6,907 bases of DNA from Gammaproteobacteria bacterium (GCA_015767355.1 JADWMH010000115.1:1-6907), one strand, 5' to 3'. Positions 1-6,420 are shown, numbered from the stretch's first letter. Translations and numbers: made by a program. The notes: generated by a model not told the origin, from the sequence alone.

Positions 1-10
1 CGAGGAGTAA
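1..10 (+). CDS. C-terminal end of an upstream gene, possibly rplI (ribosomal protein L9)
   Basis: The window opens with an in-frame Glu-Glu-stop (GAG GAG TAA at positions 2-10), followed closely by two hairpins and no other plausible coding start before dnaB. In many gammaproteobacteria rplI lies just upstream of dnaB, and L9 often ends in acidic residues, so this is probably its tail. Only two residues are visible. The identity is therefore inferred from gene order and is weak. Confidence 0.3.
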
Positions 11-30
11 CTGCAATGCTAATTTGGCGG

Positions 31-45
31 AGGAGCCTTGCTCCT
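31..45 (+). other. Short hairpin upstream of the terminator
   Basis: AGGAGC and GCTCCT form a perfect 6-bp inverted repeat around a 3-nt loop (CTT), about 20 nt after the upstream stop codon. The flanks (AATTT on the left, AATTT after CGCG on the right) could extend it imperfectly. No T-run follows, so it is not itself a good intrinsic terminator. It may protect the 3' end of the upstream mRNA or be a degenerate repeat. Confidence 0.4.
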
Positions 46-56
46 TCGCGAATTTG

Positions 57-87
57 AAAAAAGGCGTCTGAATAGACGCCTTTTTTT
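57..87 (+). terminator. Rho-independent terminator before dnaB
   Basis: GGCGTCT (63-69), a 4-nt loop GAAT and AGACGCC (74-80) form a perfect stem. It is preceded by six A and followed by seven T (81-87), so the A/T flanks can extend the stem. The symmetric A-tract and T-tract mean it could work in both directions. It would end the upstream transcript, implying that dnaB has its own promoter between about 88 and 156 or relies on read-through. Confidence 0.88.
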
Positions 88-156
88 GTGCGCCTTTGGT
101 AAGATACAGACAACAATAAGCAGAACTCTCCCACAATCAAAACAGACCGAGACCTC

Positions 157-1569
157 ATGGCGCAAGCCCTTCAGAGTACAAGCAAAACGGCCGGACTCTC
201 TTCCGCCTCTCTGCGTATTCCACCCCACTCCCTGCAGGCGGAACAGTCGGCTCTTGGAGGACTGATGCTGGATAATGCCACCTGGGAGCAGGTTGCGGAT
301 TGTGTTGTCAGGGATGATTTTTATCGGCGTGAACACCAGCTGATCTTCAGCGCCATCGCCATATTGGCTGAAGAGAGCAAGCCTTTTGATGTGGTTACCC
401 TGGCTGAAGAGCTCGAACGCAACAACAAGCTGGATGATGCTGGCGGCCTGCTCTATCTGGGGAATCTGGCGAATGATACTCCCAGTGCTGCGAATGTCCG
501 CAGTTATGCGGAAATAGTGCGTGAACACTCTGTTATTCGTCAGCTTATTCATGTCGGCACAGAGATCTCCGACAGCGGTTTTCAGCCCGAGGGAAGGGGC
601 AGCAACGAGTTGCTGGATACTGCAGAGCGCAAGGTATTCGAGATTGCTGAACAGCGTGAGCGCGGTGGCGGCGGTTTTCAGCCTACAAAAGTTCTTGTTA
701 CCAAAGCAATGGAGCGCATCGAGCAGCTGTATAACTCTGACTCTGATATTACCGGTTTGAGCACAGGGTTCAGCGACTTTGACCAGATGACTTCCGGTTT
801 GCAGCCGGCGGACCTGCTGATTGTGGCAGGACGTCCCTCGATGGGTAAAACCACCTTTGCCATGAATCTGGCAGAGAATGTTGCGATTAAGAACTCGCTT
901 CCTGTTGCTGTCTTCAGCATGGAGATGCCAGGCGAAGCATTGGCGATGCGCATGCTCGCATCGCTGGGTCGCGTCGATCTGACACGTGTGCGATCAGGTC
1001 AGCTGCTGGACGACGAGTGGCCGCGTCTCACTTCTGCAGTGAGTCTGCTTGCCGAGGCGCAAATCTTTATCGACGATACGCCTTCGCTCTCTCCGACCGA
1101 AATTCGCGCCCGTGCACGCAGGCTCAAGCGTGAAACCGATGGCAAACTTGGTTTGATCGTCATTGATTACCTGCAGTTGATGCAGTGTCCCGGTTCTACA
1201 GAAAATCGGGCAACCGAGATATCCGCCATATCCCGCGGTCTCAAAGCACTTGCCAAGGAGCTCAATGTGCCTGTGATTGCACTCTCGCAGCTCAACCGGA
1301 ACCTGGAGCAGCGCCCCAACAAACGTCCTGTGATGTCGGATCTGCGCGAATCGGGAAGTATCGAGCAGGATGCAGACCTGGTCATCTTTATCTACCGCGA
1401 CGAGGTGTATAATCCCGATACCATCCCGGAGGAGGAGAAGGGCAAGGCCGAGATCATCATCGGCAAACATCGAAACGGCCCGATCGGCACCTTCAATCTC
1501 ACCTTCCTCGGGCAATACACCAAGTTTGAAAATTTTGCGCCGATTAATTATGGCGCTGATAATTACTAG
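157..1569 (+). CDS. dnaB: Replicative DNA helicase DnaB
   Basis: This is the hexameric 5'-3' helicase that unwinds DNA at the replication fork and recruits primase, using ATP. It has 470 residues, close to the 471 of the E. coli protein, and no intein or frameshift. The N-terminal DnaB_N domain starts near residue 21 (PPHSLQAEQSALGG) and runs to about 125. A linker leads to the RecA-like C-terminal ATPase. Visible motifs are Walker A GRPSMGKT at 225-232, the catalytic Glu in FSMEM (E256), Walker B with D337 in VIDYLQ, and the arginine finger region GKHRNG at 436-441 (R439). The ATG at 157 gives an N-terminus of the usual length, although the Shine-Dalgarno match is weak. It is the first gene of a probable dnaB-alr-radA unit; alr follows after about 50 bp. 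I am very sure of the identity. Confidence 0.97.
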   Translation: MAQALQSTSKTAGLSSASLRIPPHSLQAEQSALGGLMLDNATWEQVADCVVRDDFYRREHQLIFSAIAILAEESKPFDVVTLAEELERNNKLDDAGGLLYLGNLANDTPSAANVRSYAEIVREHSVIRQLIHVGTEISDSGFQPEGRGSNELLDTAERKVFEIAEQRERGGGGFQPTKVLVTKAMERIEQLYNSDSDITGLSTGFSDFDQMTSGLQPADLLIVAGRPSMGKTTFAMNLAENVAIKNSLPVAVFSMEMPGEALAMRMLASLGRVDLTRVRSGQLLDDEWPRLTSAVSLLAEAQIFIDDTPSLSPTEIRARARRLKRETDGKLGLIVIDYLQLMQCPGSTENRATEISAISRGLKALAKELNVPVIALSQLNRNLEQRPNKRPVMSDLRESGSIEQDADLVIFIYRDEVYNPDTIPEEEKGKAEIIIGKHRNGPIGTFNLTFLGQYTKFENFAPINYGADNY

Positions 1570-1621
1570 AATCGGTCTCTATTGATGCGCTTCGTTCCTC
1601 AACACATCCTATAACAGAGTG

Positions 1622-2731
1622 ATGACCGGACCGGTAGCACGCATTAACCTCGAAGCCCTGCGTCACAATCTCTACCGCGTGCGTGAGCTTGCCCCCGGCC
1701 GCCCTGTTGTTGTTGCCATCAAGGCCAATGCCTATGGACATGGGCTGGTCGAATCCGCGCAGGTGCTCGTCGATGCGGACGCCTATGGAGTCGCCAGGGT
1801 GGAGGAGGGACTGCAGCTGCGCAGGGCGGGAATCAGCAAAACAATCATGGTTCTGGAGGGCTTTTCCAGCCAGGCGGAACTCATGCTGTGCCAGGGAAGG
1901 GGTTTTGAACTGGTCATCCACGACACCTCTCAAATCACCCAACTGGAGAATTACTGCTCTACAGCGCGCCCTCATCATATGACGAAGGATGTATCTCCTT
2001 TTGTTGTATGGATCAAGATCGATACGGGTATGCACCGCATCGGAATACCTCCCGAAGAGAGCAGGGAGGCCATCGCAAAATTAAGACAGCTGCCGAATGT
2101 CAAACTGGTTGGAATACTGACCCACATGGCGAATGCCGATGATCGCAACAGTGATTACACGCAGCAGCAGTTGCAGAAATTTGAACCCTGTATCGATCCG
2201 GACCTGCAGGTGAGCATCGCCAACTCGGCCTGCCTGCTGAACTTGCCGAAGAGCCGTGTGGGATGGGTGCGCCCGGGAATCATGCTCTATGGAGCCTCAC
2301 CCTTCAAAGACACGACCGCGGCTGACGAGGGACTGCAGGCAGTAATGACCCTGCGCACGCATCTGATCGCCGTGCATGAACTGAAAAAGGGTGATGCAGT
2401 TGGTTATGGCGGCGCCTGGCGGTGTCCGCAGGATATGAAGATCGGCGTCGCAGCAATTGGTTATGGCGATGGTTATCCCAGGCATGCCCCGAATGGAACC
2501 CCCGTGCTCGTCGATGGCAAACGCGCTGCGCTGGCGGGGCGGGTCTCCATGGATATGATTACCATCGACCTGCGCAATATCAGTCAGGCGCGTGTAGGCT
2601 CCAGCGTTGTTCTGTGGGGCGAAGGACTGCCGGTGGAGGAGGTCGCGACAGCTGCCGGCACAATCTCCTACGAACTCTTGTGTCGCCTCACCGCGCGCGT
2701 AAAGTTCCGCTATGAAGGAAAAGAGCAATAA
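1622..2731 (+). CDS. alr: Alanine racemase (PLP-dependent)
   Basis: This cytoplasmic enzyme interconverts L- and D-alanine and supplies D-Ala for peptidoglycan. The protein has 369 residues from ATG 1622; a GTG at 1619 would add one residue, and no strong ribosome binding site separates the two. The N-terminal TIM barrel carries the PLP lysine K34 in AIKANAYGHG. R139 in DTGMHRIG should contact PLP. The C-terminal beta domain has the second catalytic residue, Y281 in AIGYGDGYPR, and the substrate-site M310 in RVSMDMITID. Length and motifs are normal for the family. The segment around residues 113-126, before the DTGMHRIG strand, looks slightly longer than usual, but I cannot check this. The gene sits between dnaB and radA; dnaB-alr adjacency is well known in gammaproteobacteria. 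Its stop codon TAA (2729-2731) directly abuts the radA ATG, so the two are almost certainly co-translated. Confidence 0.96.
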   Translation: MTGPVARINLEALRHNLYRVRELAPGRPVVVAIKANAYGHGLVESAQVLVDADAYGVARVEEGLQLRRAGISKTIMVLEGFSSQAELMLCQGRGFELVIHDTSQITQLENYCSTARPHHMTKDVSPFVVWIKIDTGMHRIGIPPEESREAIAKLRQLPNVKLVGILTHMANADDRNSDYTQQQLQKFEPCIDPDLQVSIANSACLLNLPKSRVGWVRPGIMLYGASPFKDTTAADEGLQAVMTLRTHLIAVHELKKGDAVGYGGAWRCPQDMKIGVAAIGYGDGYPRHAPNGTPVLVDGKRAALAGRVSMDMITIDLRNISQARVGSSVVLWGEGLPVEEVATAAGTISYELLCRLTARVKFRYEGKEQ

Positions 2732-4090
2732 ATGGCCAAGGCAAAAATTCAATACAGCTGCCAACAGTGCGGAGCAGTCTTTCACAAATGGTCTGGACAG
2801 TGCGGTGACTGCAAGGCGTGGAACAGCCTGCAGGAGTCCGTCGTCTCCACGGGAAGCACGCGCAAGATCGGTTACGCCGGTGAAAACAGCGGCAGTCAGA
2901 TCTGCAACCTGACCGATATCACAGCACAGCAGGCGGTGCGTCTTCCCAGCGGCATCAGCGAGCTCGATCGGGTCCTCGGCGCCGGTTTTGTAGAGGGCTC
3001 GGTGGTGTTGATCGGTGGGGATCCCGGAATCGGCAAGTCGACGCTGCTGACACAAACCATGGCGAATTTGTCGCAGCAGGTCGCCACGCTCTATATCAGC
3101 GGCGAGGAGTCTGCCGACCAGATCAGCCTGCGCGCGACCCGTCTGGGTCTCCCGGTCGAACATCTGCGTCTGCTGACAGAGACCTCGGTGGAACGCATTC
3201 TGGCGCTGGCGGCAAATGAAAAGCCCAAGGTGATGGTGGTCGACTCCATCCAGACCATGTACACGGAGCAGTTACAGTCTGCACCGGGCGGCGTTGCGCA
3301 GGTGCGCGAATCAACAGCGCTGCTGGTGCGTTTCGCCAAACACACCGGCACGACGGTGATCCTGGTTGGCCACGTCACCAAGGATGGAACCCTTGCCGGG
3401 CCGCGTGTGCTCGAGCACATGGTGGATACCGTGCTCTATTTTGAAGGCGAAGCCGACAGCCAGTTCCGTCTCATCCGCACCATGAAGAACCGATTCGGCG
3501 CAGTCAATGAACTGGGGCTGTTTGCCATGACCGACAAGGGACTCAAGGCGGTCTCCAATCCCTCTGCAATCTTTTTGTCACGCCATAGTGAGCCTGTCAG
3601 CGGCAGCGCCATCCTGGTAACGCGTGAAGGCAGCCGGCCGCTGCTGGTCGAAGCCCAGGCGCTGGTCGATTCCAGTCCGCTCGCCAACCCCCGGCGGGTT
3701 ACCCTCGGGCTGGAGCAGAATCGTCTCTCGATGCTGCTGGCGGTGCTGCACCGTCATGCCGGCATTGCCATGTATGATCAGGATGTCTATGTCAACGTCG
3801 TGGGTGGCGTGCGCATCACCGAGACAGCCGCCGACCTGCCGGTGTTGATGGCAGTGATCTCCAGTCTGCGCGATGCGCCGCTGCCGGTCGATCTCGCCGC
3901 ATTCGGCGAAGTGGGTTTGTCGGGGGAGATCCGCCCGATTCCCAGCGGCCAGGAGCGCATCAGGGAGGCGGTCAAACACGGTTTCCAGACAATCGTCGTA
4001 CCCTGGGCAAACCGTCCCAGAGATGAGATCAAGGAAGTGCAGATCATAGCCGTCAAGAGGCTCTCGGAAGTGCTCGACGTTTTTGCGTAA
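2732..4090 (+). CDS. radA: DNA repair protein RadA (Sms), branch-migration ATPase
   Basis: RadA is a RecA-related hexameric helicase-like ATPase that drives branch migration of recombination intermediates and helps process repair and recombination structures. The 452-residue protein has the full family layout. A four-cysteine zinc finger lies at C10, C13, C24 and C27. The Walker A motif GGDPGIGKST is at 95-104 and Walker B D171 is in VVDSIQ. The RadA-specific KNRFG motif is at 252-256. The C-terminal third (from about 270) is the Lon-protease-like domain, which in this family lacks protease activity. Translation starts at the first base after the alr stop codon. AAGGA at 2715-2719 and AAGAG at 2721-2725, both inside the end of alr, are candidate ribosome binding sites. 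The gene is intact. It ends 22 bp before the stop codon of the convergent RES gene, so the operon's 3' end must be terminated within that gene. Confidence 0.97.
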   Translation: MAKAKIQYSCQQCGAVFHKWSGQCGDCKAWNSLQESVVSTGSTRKIGYAGENSGSQICNLTDITAQQAVRLPSGISELDRVLGAGFVEGSVVLIGGDPGIGKSTLLTQTMANLSQQVATLYISGEESADQISLRATRLGLPVEHLRLLTETSVERILALAANEKPKVMVVDSIQTMYTEQLQSAPGGVAQVRESTALLVRFAKHTGTTVILVGHVTKDGTLAGPRVLEHMVDTVLYFEGEADSQFRLIRTMKNRFGAVNELGLFAMTDKGLKAVSNPSAIFLSRHSEPVSGSAILVTREGSRPLLVEAQALVDSSPLANPRRVTLGLEQNRLSMLLAVLHRHAGIAMYDQDVYVNVVGGVRITETAADLPVLMAVISSLRDAPLPVDLAAFGEVGLSGEIRPIPSGQERIREAVKHGFQTIVVPWANRPRDEIKEVQIIAVKRLSEVLDVFA

Positions 4091-4110
4091 AGCGGTGCTT
4101 GCACAACCCC

Positions 4111-4139
4111 GTCATTTCGGCGTGTTCCAGGAGTCCTGG
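4111..4139 (+). repeat. Degenerate GTCAT-type dispersed repeat after radA
   Basis: GTCATTTCGGCG (4111-4122), followed by TTCCAGGAGTCCTGG, resembles the common intergenic repeat that begins GTCATTCC and ends in an ATCCAGG-like segment. Related GTCAT elements occur at 6422 and 6555 in the same orientation. It lies across the toxin stop codon and last codons. Assignment rests on memory of such repeats, not on a search. Confidence 0.4.
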
Positions 4140-4657
4140 TTTTTTGGCAGTTGTTTATGATCATCGATGAACTTGACCTGGTGCGGCAGGGAATCCCCCC
4201 AACGCCAGAGCACAAGGTTTTTAGCATCTTCCGCTGCGTTTTGAGCATAGGATGGCGTCAACACTCCCGCCTTGTTCTCTCTGATTAAAAATTCTGATAT
4301 CAACCAGGTTGGTGGCAGCTGATTGTTGGCCTTCATATATCGAAAATCGCATGACATCTCTGTAAGAGTAATTTTGGCCAGATCCCGGCCTTCAGGAAGC
4401 GTTAAATCAACAATATCGTTTACATCAATGTCGTAGGCGCATAGCGTGACTGGTTGTGGTCTGTGCGGGAGTCCCGCTTGATGGTATTCAGCAAGAGCGC
4501 CAAGAGGTGACAGAGCCAGGTAAAGCGCGCTTACGCCAATCGGGTTAAACCGTCCGCCGTGTCTTTGCGCCCCTTCACCGGAAAGCGGATCCATGGCCCA
4601 ATATGGCTGGAGCGCTCTGTAGGCCAATCCTATTACGCGAGTGTCAGGCAAATCCAC
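4112..4657 (-). CDS. RES-domain toxin of a type II toxin-antitoxin system
   Basis: The protein has 181 residues and a RES domain throughout. The family signature is clear: YRA at 13-15 with R14, GGRFNP at 34-39, ALYLALSP at 44-51, E57, then TPS with S136 and NLVLW at 147-151. Characterised relatives consume NAD+ (MbcT as an NAD+ phosphorylase, Res as an NAD-depleting toxin) or ADP-ribosylate a host enzyme (ParT). Which activity applies here cannot be told. The GTG start at 4657 lies 14 nt inside the end of the antitoxin gene. An in-frame TTG two codons later (4651-4649) has GGAAGG upstream of it at a more usual distance and may be the true start, giving 179 residues. The overlap implies translational coupling to the antitoxin. 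The last few codons lie in repeat-like sequence holding the convergent terminator. All key residues are present, so the toxin looks active. Confidence 0.9.
   Translation of the reverse strand: MDLPDTRVIGLAYRALQPYWAMDPLSGEGAQRHGGRFNPIGVSALYLALSPLGALAEYHQAGLPHRPQPVTLCAYDIDVNDIVDLTLPEGRDLAKITLTEMSCDFRYMKANNQLPPTWLISEFLIRENKAGVLTPSYAQNAAEDAKNLVLWRWGDSLPHQVKFIDDHKQLPKNQDSWNTPK
4127..4145 (+). terminator. Putative intrinsic terminator of the dnaB-alr-radA unit, inside the RES gene
   Basis: CCAGG (4127-4131), loop AGT and CCTGG (4135-4139) form a 5-bp stem (6 bp if the loop closes to one base), followed directly by six T. It starts 37 nt after the radA stop codon and points with the + strand. It overlaps the last codons of the convergent RES toxin gene. 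The stem is short, so efficiency is uncertain, but no other terminator is visible downstream of radA. It lies in a stretch that resembles a GTCATTCC-type dispersed repeat. Confidence 0.55.
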
Positions 4658-5003
4658 CTTCCGCGAGTTCGCTTAAATAATCCAGCACAGCATCCGCCAT
4701 GCCACGCTTGACTAAATCCTCAGCGGTTAGATCACCAAATCCCGGCAATTGCTCCGATCTATACCAGGCAAATGCCTGCATAGGGGCGCCGCACCAGGGC
4801 TGCACTTTGTTCAGGATTAGGACGATATCACGCAAACGTTTTTGTGAGGCTTTGGAATGCACGCGATTGCGTTTGGAAACTGAATCTAGGGAGAGGCCGG
4901 AAAAAGCAGCGACCTCTTTGATCGTGGTGTGAAATTGATCAGCGACCGCTTTAGGGCTTACAAAACCTGAATCATCAATGAGTTGAGCCGTTAATTGAGC
5001 CAT
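4644..5003 (-). CDS. Xre/MbcA/ParS-type antitoxin with DUF2384 toxin-binding domain
   Basis: This is the antitoxin partner of the RES protein, expected to block its active site and repress the operon. The 119-residue protein has a helical, Xre-like DNA-binding part at about 20-60; the segment around EVAAFSGLSLDSVSKRNRV suggests the helix-turn-helix. The C-terminal part from about 70 fits the toxin-binding domain, with WCGAP, PGFGDLTAEDLV, and a final G-x-x-x-V-L-x-Y-L helix. I chose ATG 5003 because AGAGGG precedes it at 5013-5008. A longer reading to TTG 5036 would run through the operator and has no binding site. The gene overlaps the toxin start by 14 nt. A strong promoter and a palindrome lie directly upstream, which suggests autoregulation. 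Antitoxin-first order with overlap is typical of Res-Xre pairs. Confidence 0.87.
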   Translation of the reverse strand: MAQLTAQLIDDSGFVSPKAVADQFHTTIKEVAAFSGLSLDSVSKRNRVHSKASQKRLRDIVLILNKVQPWCGAPMQAFAWYRSEQLPGFGDLTAEDLVKRGMADAVLDYLSELAEGGFA

Positions 5004-5007
5004 AATG

Positions 5008-5013
5008 CCCTCT
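5008..5013 (-). promoter_or_regulatory. Ribosome binding site that fixes the antitoxin start
   Basis: AGAGGG on the - strand sits four bases before the ATG at 5003. It supports this ATG over the upstream TTG at 5036. Confidence 0.65.
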
Positions 5014-5018
5014 AAAAA

Positions 5019-5034
5019 GCCTGTGAATACAGGC
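5019..5034 (-). promoter_or_regulatory. Probable antitoxin operator (perfect palindrome)
   Basis: GCCTGT and ACAGGC form a perfect 6-bp inverted repeat with a 4-bp spacer. It lies between the predicted -10 element and the antitoxin ribosome binding site, covering the expected transcription start near 5030. Xre-family antitoxins bind palindromes of this size in their own promoters, so it is a natural repression site. As RNA it could also form a small hairpin in the 5' leader, if transcription starts upstream of it. Confidence 0.6.
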
Positions 5035-5036
5035 AA

Positions 5037-5065
5037 ATAATGGGGCGATAATGAGGGGATGTCAA
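5037..5065 (-). promoter_or_regulatory. Sigma70-type promoter of the toxin-antitoxin operon
   Basis: On the - strand a perfect -35 TTGACA (5065-5060) is followed by a 17-bp spacer and the -10 hexamer CATTAT (5042-5037, four of six consensus bases). The start would fall near 5030, giving a leader of about 25-30 nt. The forward strand also shows a near repeat, ATAATGGGGCG at 5037 and ATAATGAGGGG at 5048, across the -10 and spacer. It could be an accidental duplication or a second protein contact. Confidence 0.65.
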
Positions 5066-5086
5066 CTGTTTCTCTTCAATCTCTTC

Positions 5087-5104
5087 GCGCCTTGATCAAG
5101 CGCG
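5087..5104. repeat. Palindrome centred on CTTGATCAAG
   Basis: CTTGATCAAG (5091-5100) is a perfect 10-bp palindrome, flanked by GCGC and CGCG that extend the symmetry with a one-base offset. It lies upstream of the toxin-antitoxin promoter and could be a protein binding site or part of a degenerate intergenic repeat. No function can be assigned. Confidence 0.4.
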
Positions 5105-5112
5105 TATGCGTG

Positions 5113-5148
5113 AATCCCCTCTCTCTTTGGTAGAGGGTTAGGGGGATT
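5113..5148. repeat. Intergenic hairpin repeat with C-rich and G-rich arms
   Basis: AATCCCC (5113-5119) pairs with GGGGATT (5142-5148), and inner CTCT/AGAG bases around CTTTGGT add partial pairing. The hairpin starts about 19 nt downstream of the stop codon of the - strand pRiA4b-type gene. It has no T-run, so it is not a canonical terminator, but could stabilise that gene's mRNA 3' end. It resembles short palindromic intergenic repeats found in many copies in bacterial genomes; copy number here is unknown. Confidence 0.5.
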
Positions 5149-5166
5149 TCATGTTCGAAGAGATTA

Positions 5167-6345
5167 TTACCACTCCTCATCATCCCAGTCAGGATACTGT
5201 TCAGGAGCTTCACCACCAGCCGCTATGATCTCGGCAACTTCCACTTTATCACCATCGGGATCAACTTTTTCCAGCAATACCTTGAACTCCCAGCAATCGC
5301 CGAAATCAAAGATAAACTTCATGCTTGCCTTGATCGACAGGGGAAGCTCTTCGAGGCTGATCTCATCGGTGAATGTTTCGGCGCCCCTTCCCATCGGGCA
5401 CATATACTCTCTTTTGAATCCGCCTGTATCGTGAAACTCAAAGCTGTAGAGATGGTCCTTGTCAAAAGCAAAGGCATAAAGGATAACGTTAGCCAGATCC
5501 TCCAAAGTTTCCTCATGATCAATGGCGATGCGTCGCCATGCCCTGCCAAGTGAGACTTTAAAGATATATGTACCAGGACGGTCATTCACTCCCTGCTCCA
5601 CTGAAAAGGTATTTTTCAGTTCTGGGAAATAGGGCTGAAATAGCTTGTAGAAGGCGCTGCCCTCATCCTTCCGGCTCATGTGAAAGAAGGGATCAAAAGT
5701 ACGAGTGCCTGGATTGCCGACACCCATGAGATCGAAAACAAACTCGCCGGTTTGGGTCAAATTCAGTGTTGCTATCTTCCAGCCGCCACCTGCATCAGGG
5801 GTCGCATGCTGTATTTCGACAAGACCAAATAGATCCAGACCGGCCGCTAAATTTCCGATCCTGTACGCTTTCTGCTGCATAAACTGGTAATACTCCTCTC
5901 TTTTGCCGAGGCACTCCCGTTTAAACCAGTCGAGACGGATAATAGGAACGGAAAAAGCGTGCTCATTGGGATCACCACTCAGCCACGACTCCAGCAATGT
6001 GAAGTATTGCTCGCTAAAATTCAGTTTGTTCCAGCTTATTAGCGCCGCCGGATTCAGGTGTACGCGCTTTCTTGTTCCCTCTTCGGTGTAGTGGAAAAAC
6101 CCCAGCCATTTGGCACAATGATACAAAATGGAAATATGGGGAAATCCTGATTGTTGAGGGCGCTTTTGATCCTGCTCGATGGGCGTCGTCATTTTCTGGT
6201 TGAGTTCCAGCAACGATTTCATGGAAAAAACCAACTGTTTTTTACTCACCAACTCGCCGTCCGCACCAATGAAATCCAGCACGCCGTGAAAATCCTGCAA
6301 TGCAGAACCCGGTTGTCTCATATTGATCGTAAATTTATTGCTCAT
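5167..6345 (-). CDS. Plasmid pRiA4b ORF-3-like domain protein with unknown N-terminal region
   Basis: The protein has 392 residues. The C-terminal part, about 258-392, matches the pRiA4b ORF-3-like family: it opens with YIFKVSL, has W270 and R271, then a helix LEDLANVILYAF, an HLYSFEF strand, FDFGDCW at 346-352, and an acidic-aromatic end GGEAPEQYPDWDDEEW. The molecular function of this family is not established; members turn up on plasmids and transposable elements. Residues 1-257 are not recognised by me. The part from about 70 to 150 looks helical and winged-helix-like (HISILYHCAKWLGFF, then LNFSEQYFTLLESWL), but that is only an impression. No signal peptide or membrane segment is seen, so it is probably cytoplasmic. 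The ATG at 6345 has a weak ribosome binding site; the next Met at residue 9 has none. The gene lies upstream of the antitoxin on the same strand, but with about 160 bp and a separate promoter between them. Sampled base composition is A+T-richer than dnaB-alr-radA, consistent with acquisition. Confidence 0.75.
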   Translation of the reverse strand: MSNKFTINMRQPGSALQDFHGVLDFIGADGELVSKKQLVFSMKSLLELNQKMTTPIEQDQKRPQQSGFPHISILYHCAKWLGFFHYTEEGTRKRVHLNPAALISWNKLNFSEQYFTLLESWLSGDPNEHAFSVPIIRLDWFKRECLGKREEYYQFMQQKAYRIGNLAAGLDLFGLVEIQHATPDAGGGWKIATLNLTQTGEFVFDLMGVGNPGTRTFDPFFHMSRKDEGSAFYKLFQPYFPELKNTFSVEQGVNDRPGTYIFKVSLGRAWRRIAIDHEETLEDLANVILYAFAFDKDHLYSFEFHDTGGFKREYMCPMGRGAETFTDEISLEELPLSIKASMKFIFDFGDCWEFKVLLEKVDPDGDKVEVAEIIAAGGEAPEQYPDWDDEEW

Positions 6346-6420
6346 TATTGCGTCACATCACCCTGGATTTGTTTTTTGAATACGTCAAAATTGGCATGCT
6401 TCATCTTCCAGTTTAGATTT

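Noticed and set aside
88..156. A dnaB promoter, for example the TGGTAAGAT extended -10-like sequence at 98-105
   Set aside because: A promoter is likely in this gap, but the hexamer match is poor and no -35 element lies at the right distance, so no site is called.
19..552. A 177-codon - strand frame over the dnaB start
   Set aside because: It reads through the terminator and the conserved DnaB N-terminal domain on the other strand, with no motif of its own.
157..1569. Possible intein or insertion in dnaB
   Set aside because: DnaB is a frequent intein host, but the protein is of normal length and Walker A, Walker B and the arginine finger motif are uninterrupted.
2297..3163. A 288-codon open frame on the - strand across alr and radA
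   Set aside because: It lies fully opposite two intact conserved genes, and its translation resembles no known protein. Long antisense frames are common in G+C-richer coding DNA.
5004..5036. Extension of the antitoxin to a TTG at 5036
   Set aside because: The extra 11 codons cover the palindrome and ribosome binding site, lie downstream of the -10 hexamer with almost no leader, and lack a binding site of their own.
6383..6388. TTGACG as -35 element for the pRiA4b-type gene
   Set aside because: No acceptable -10 hexamer follows at 16-18 bp on the - strand.
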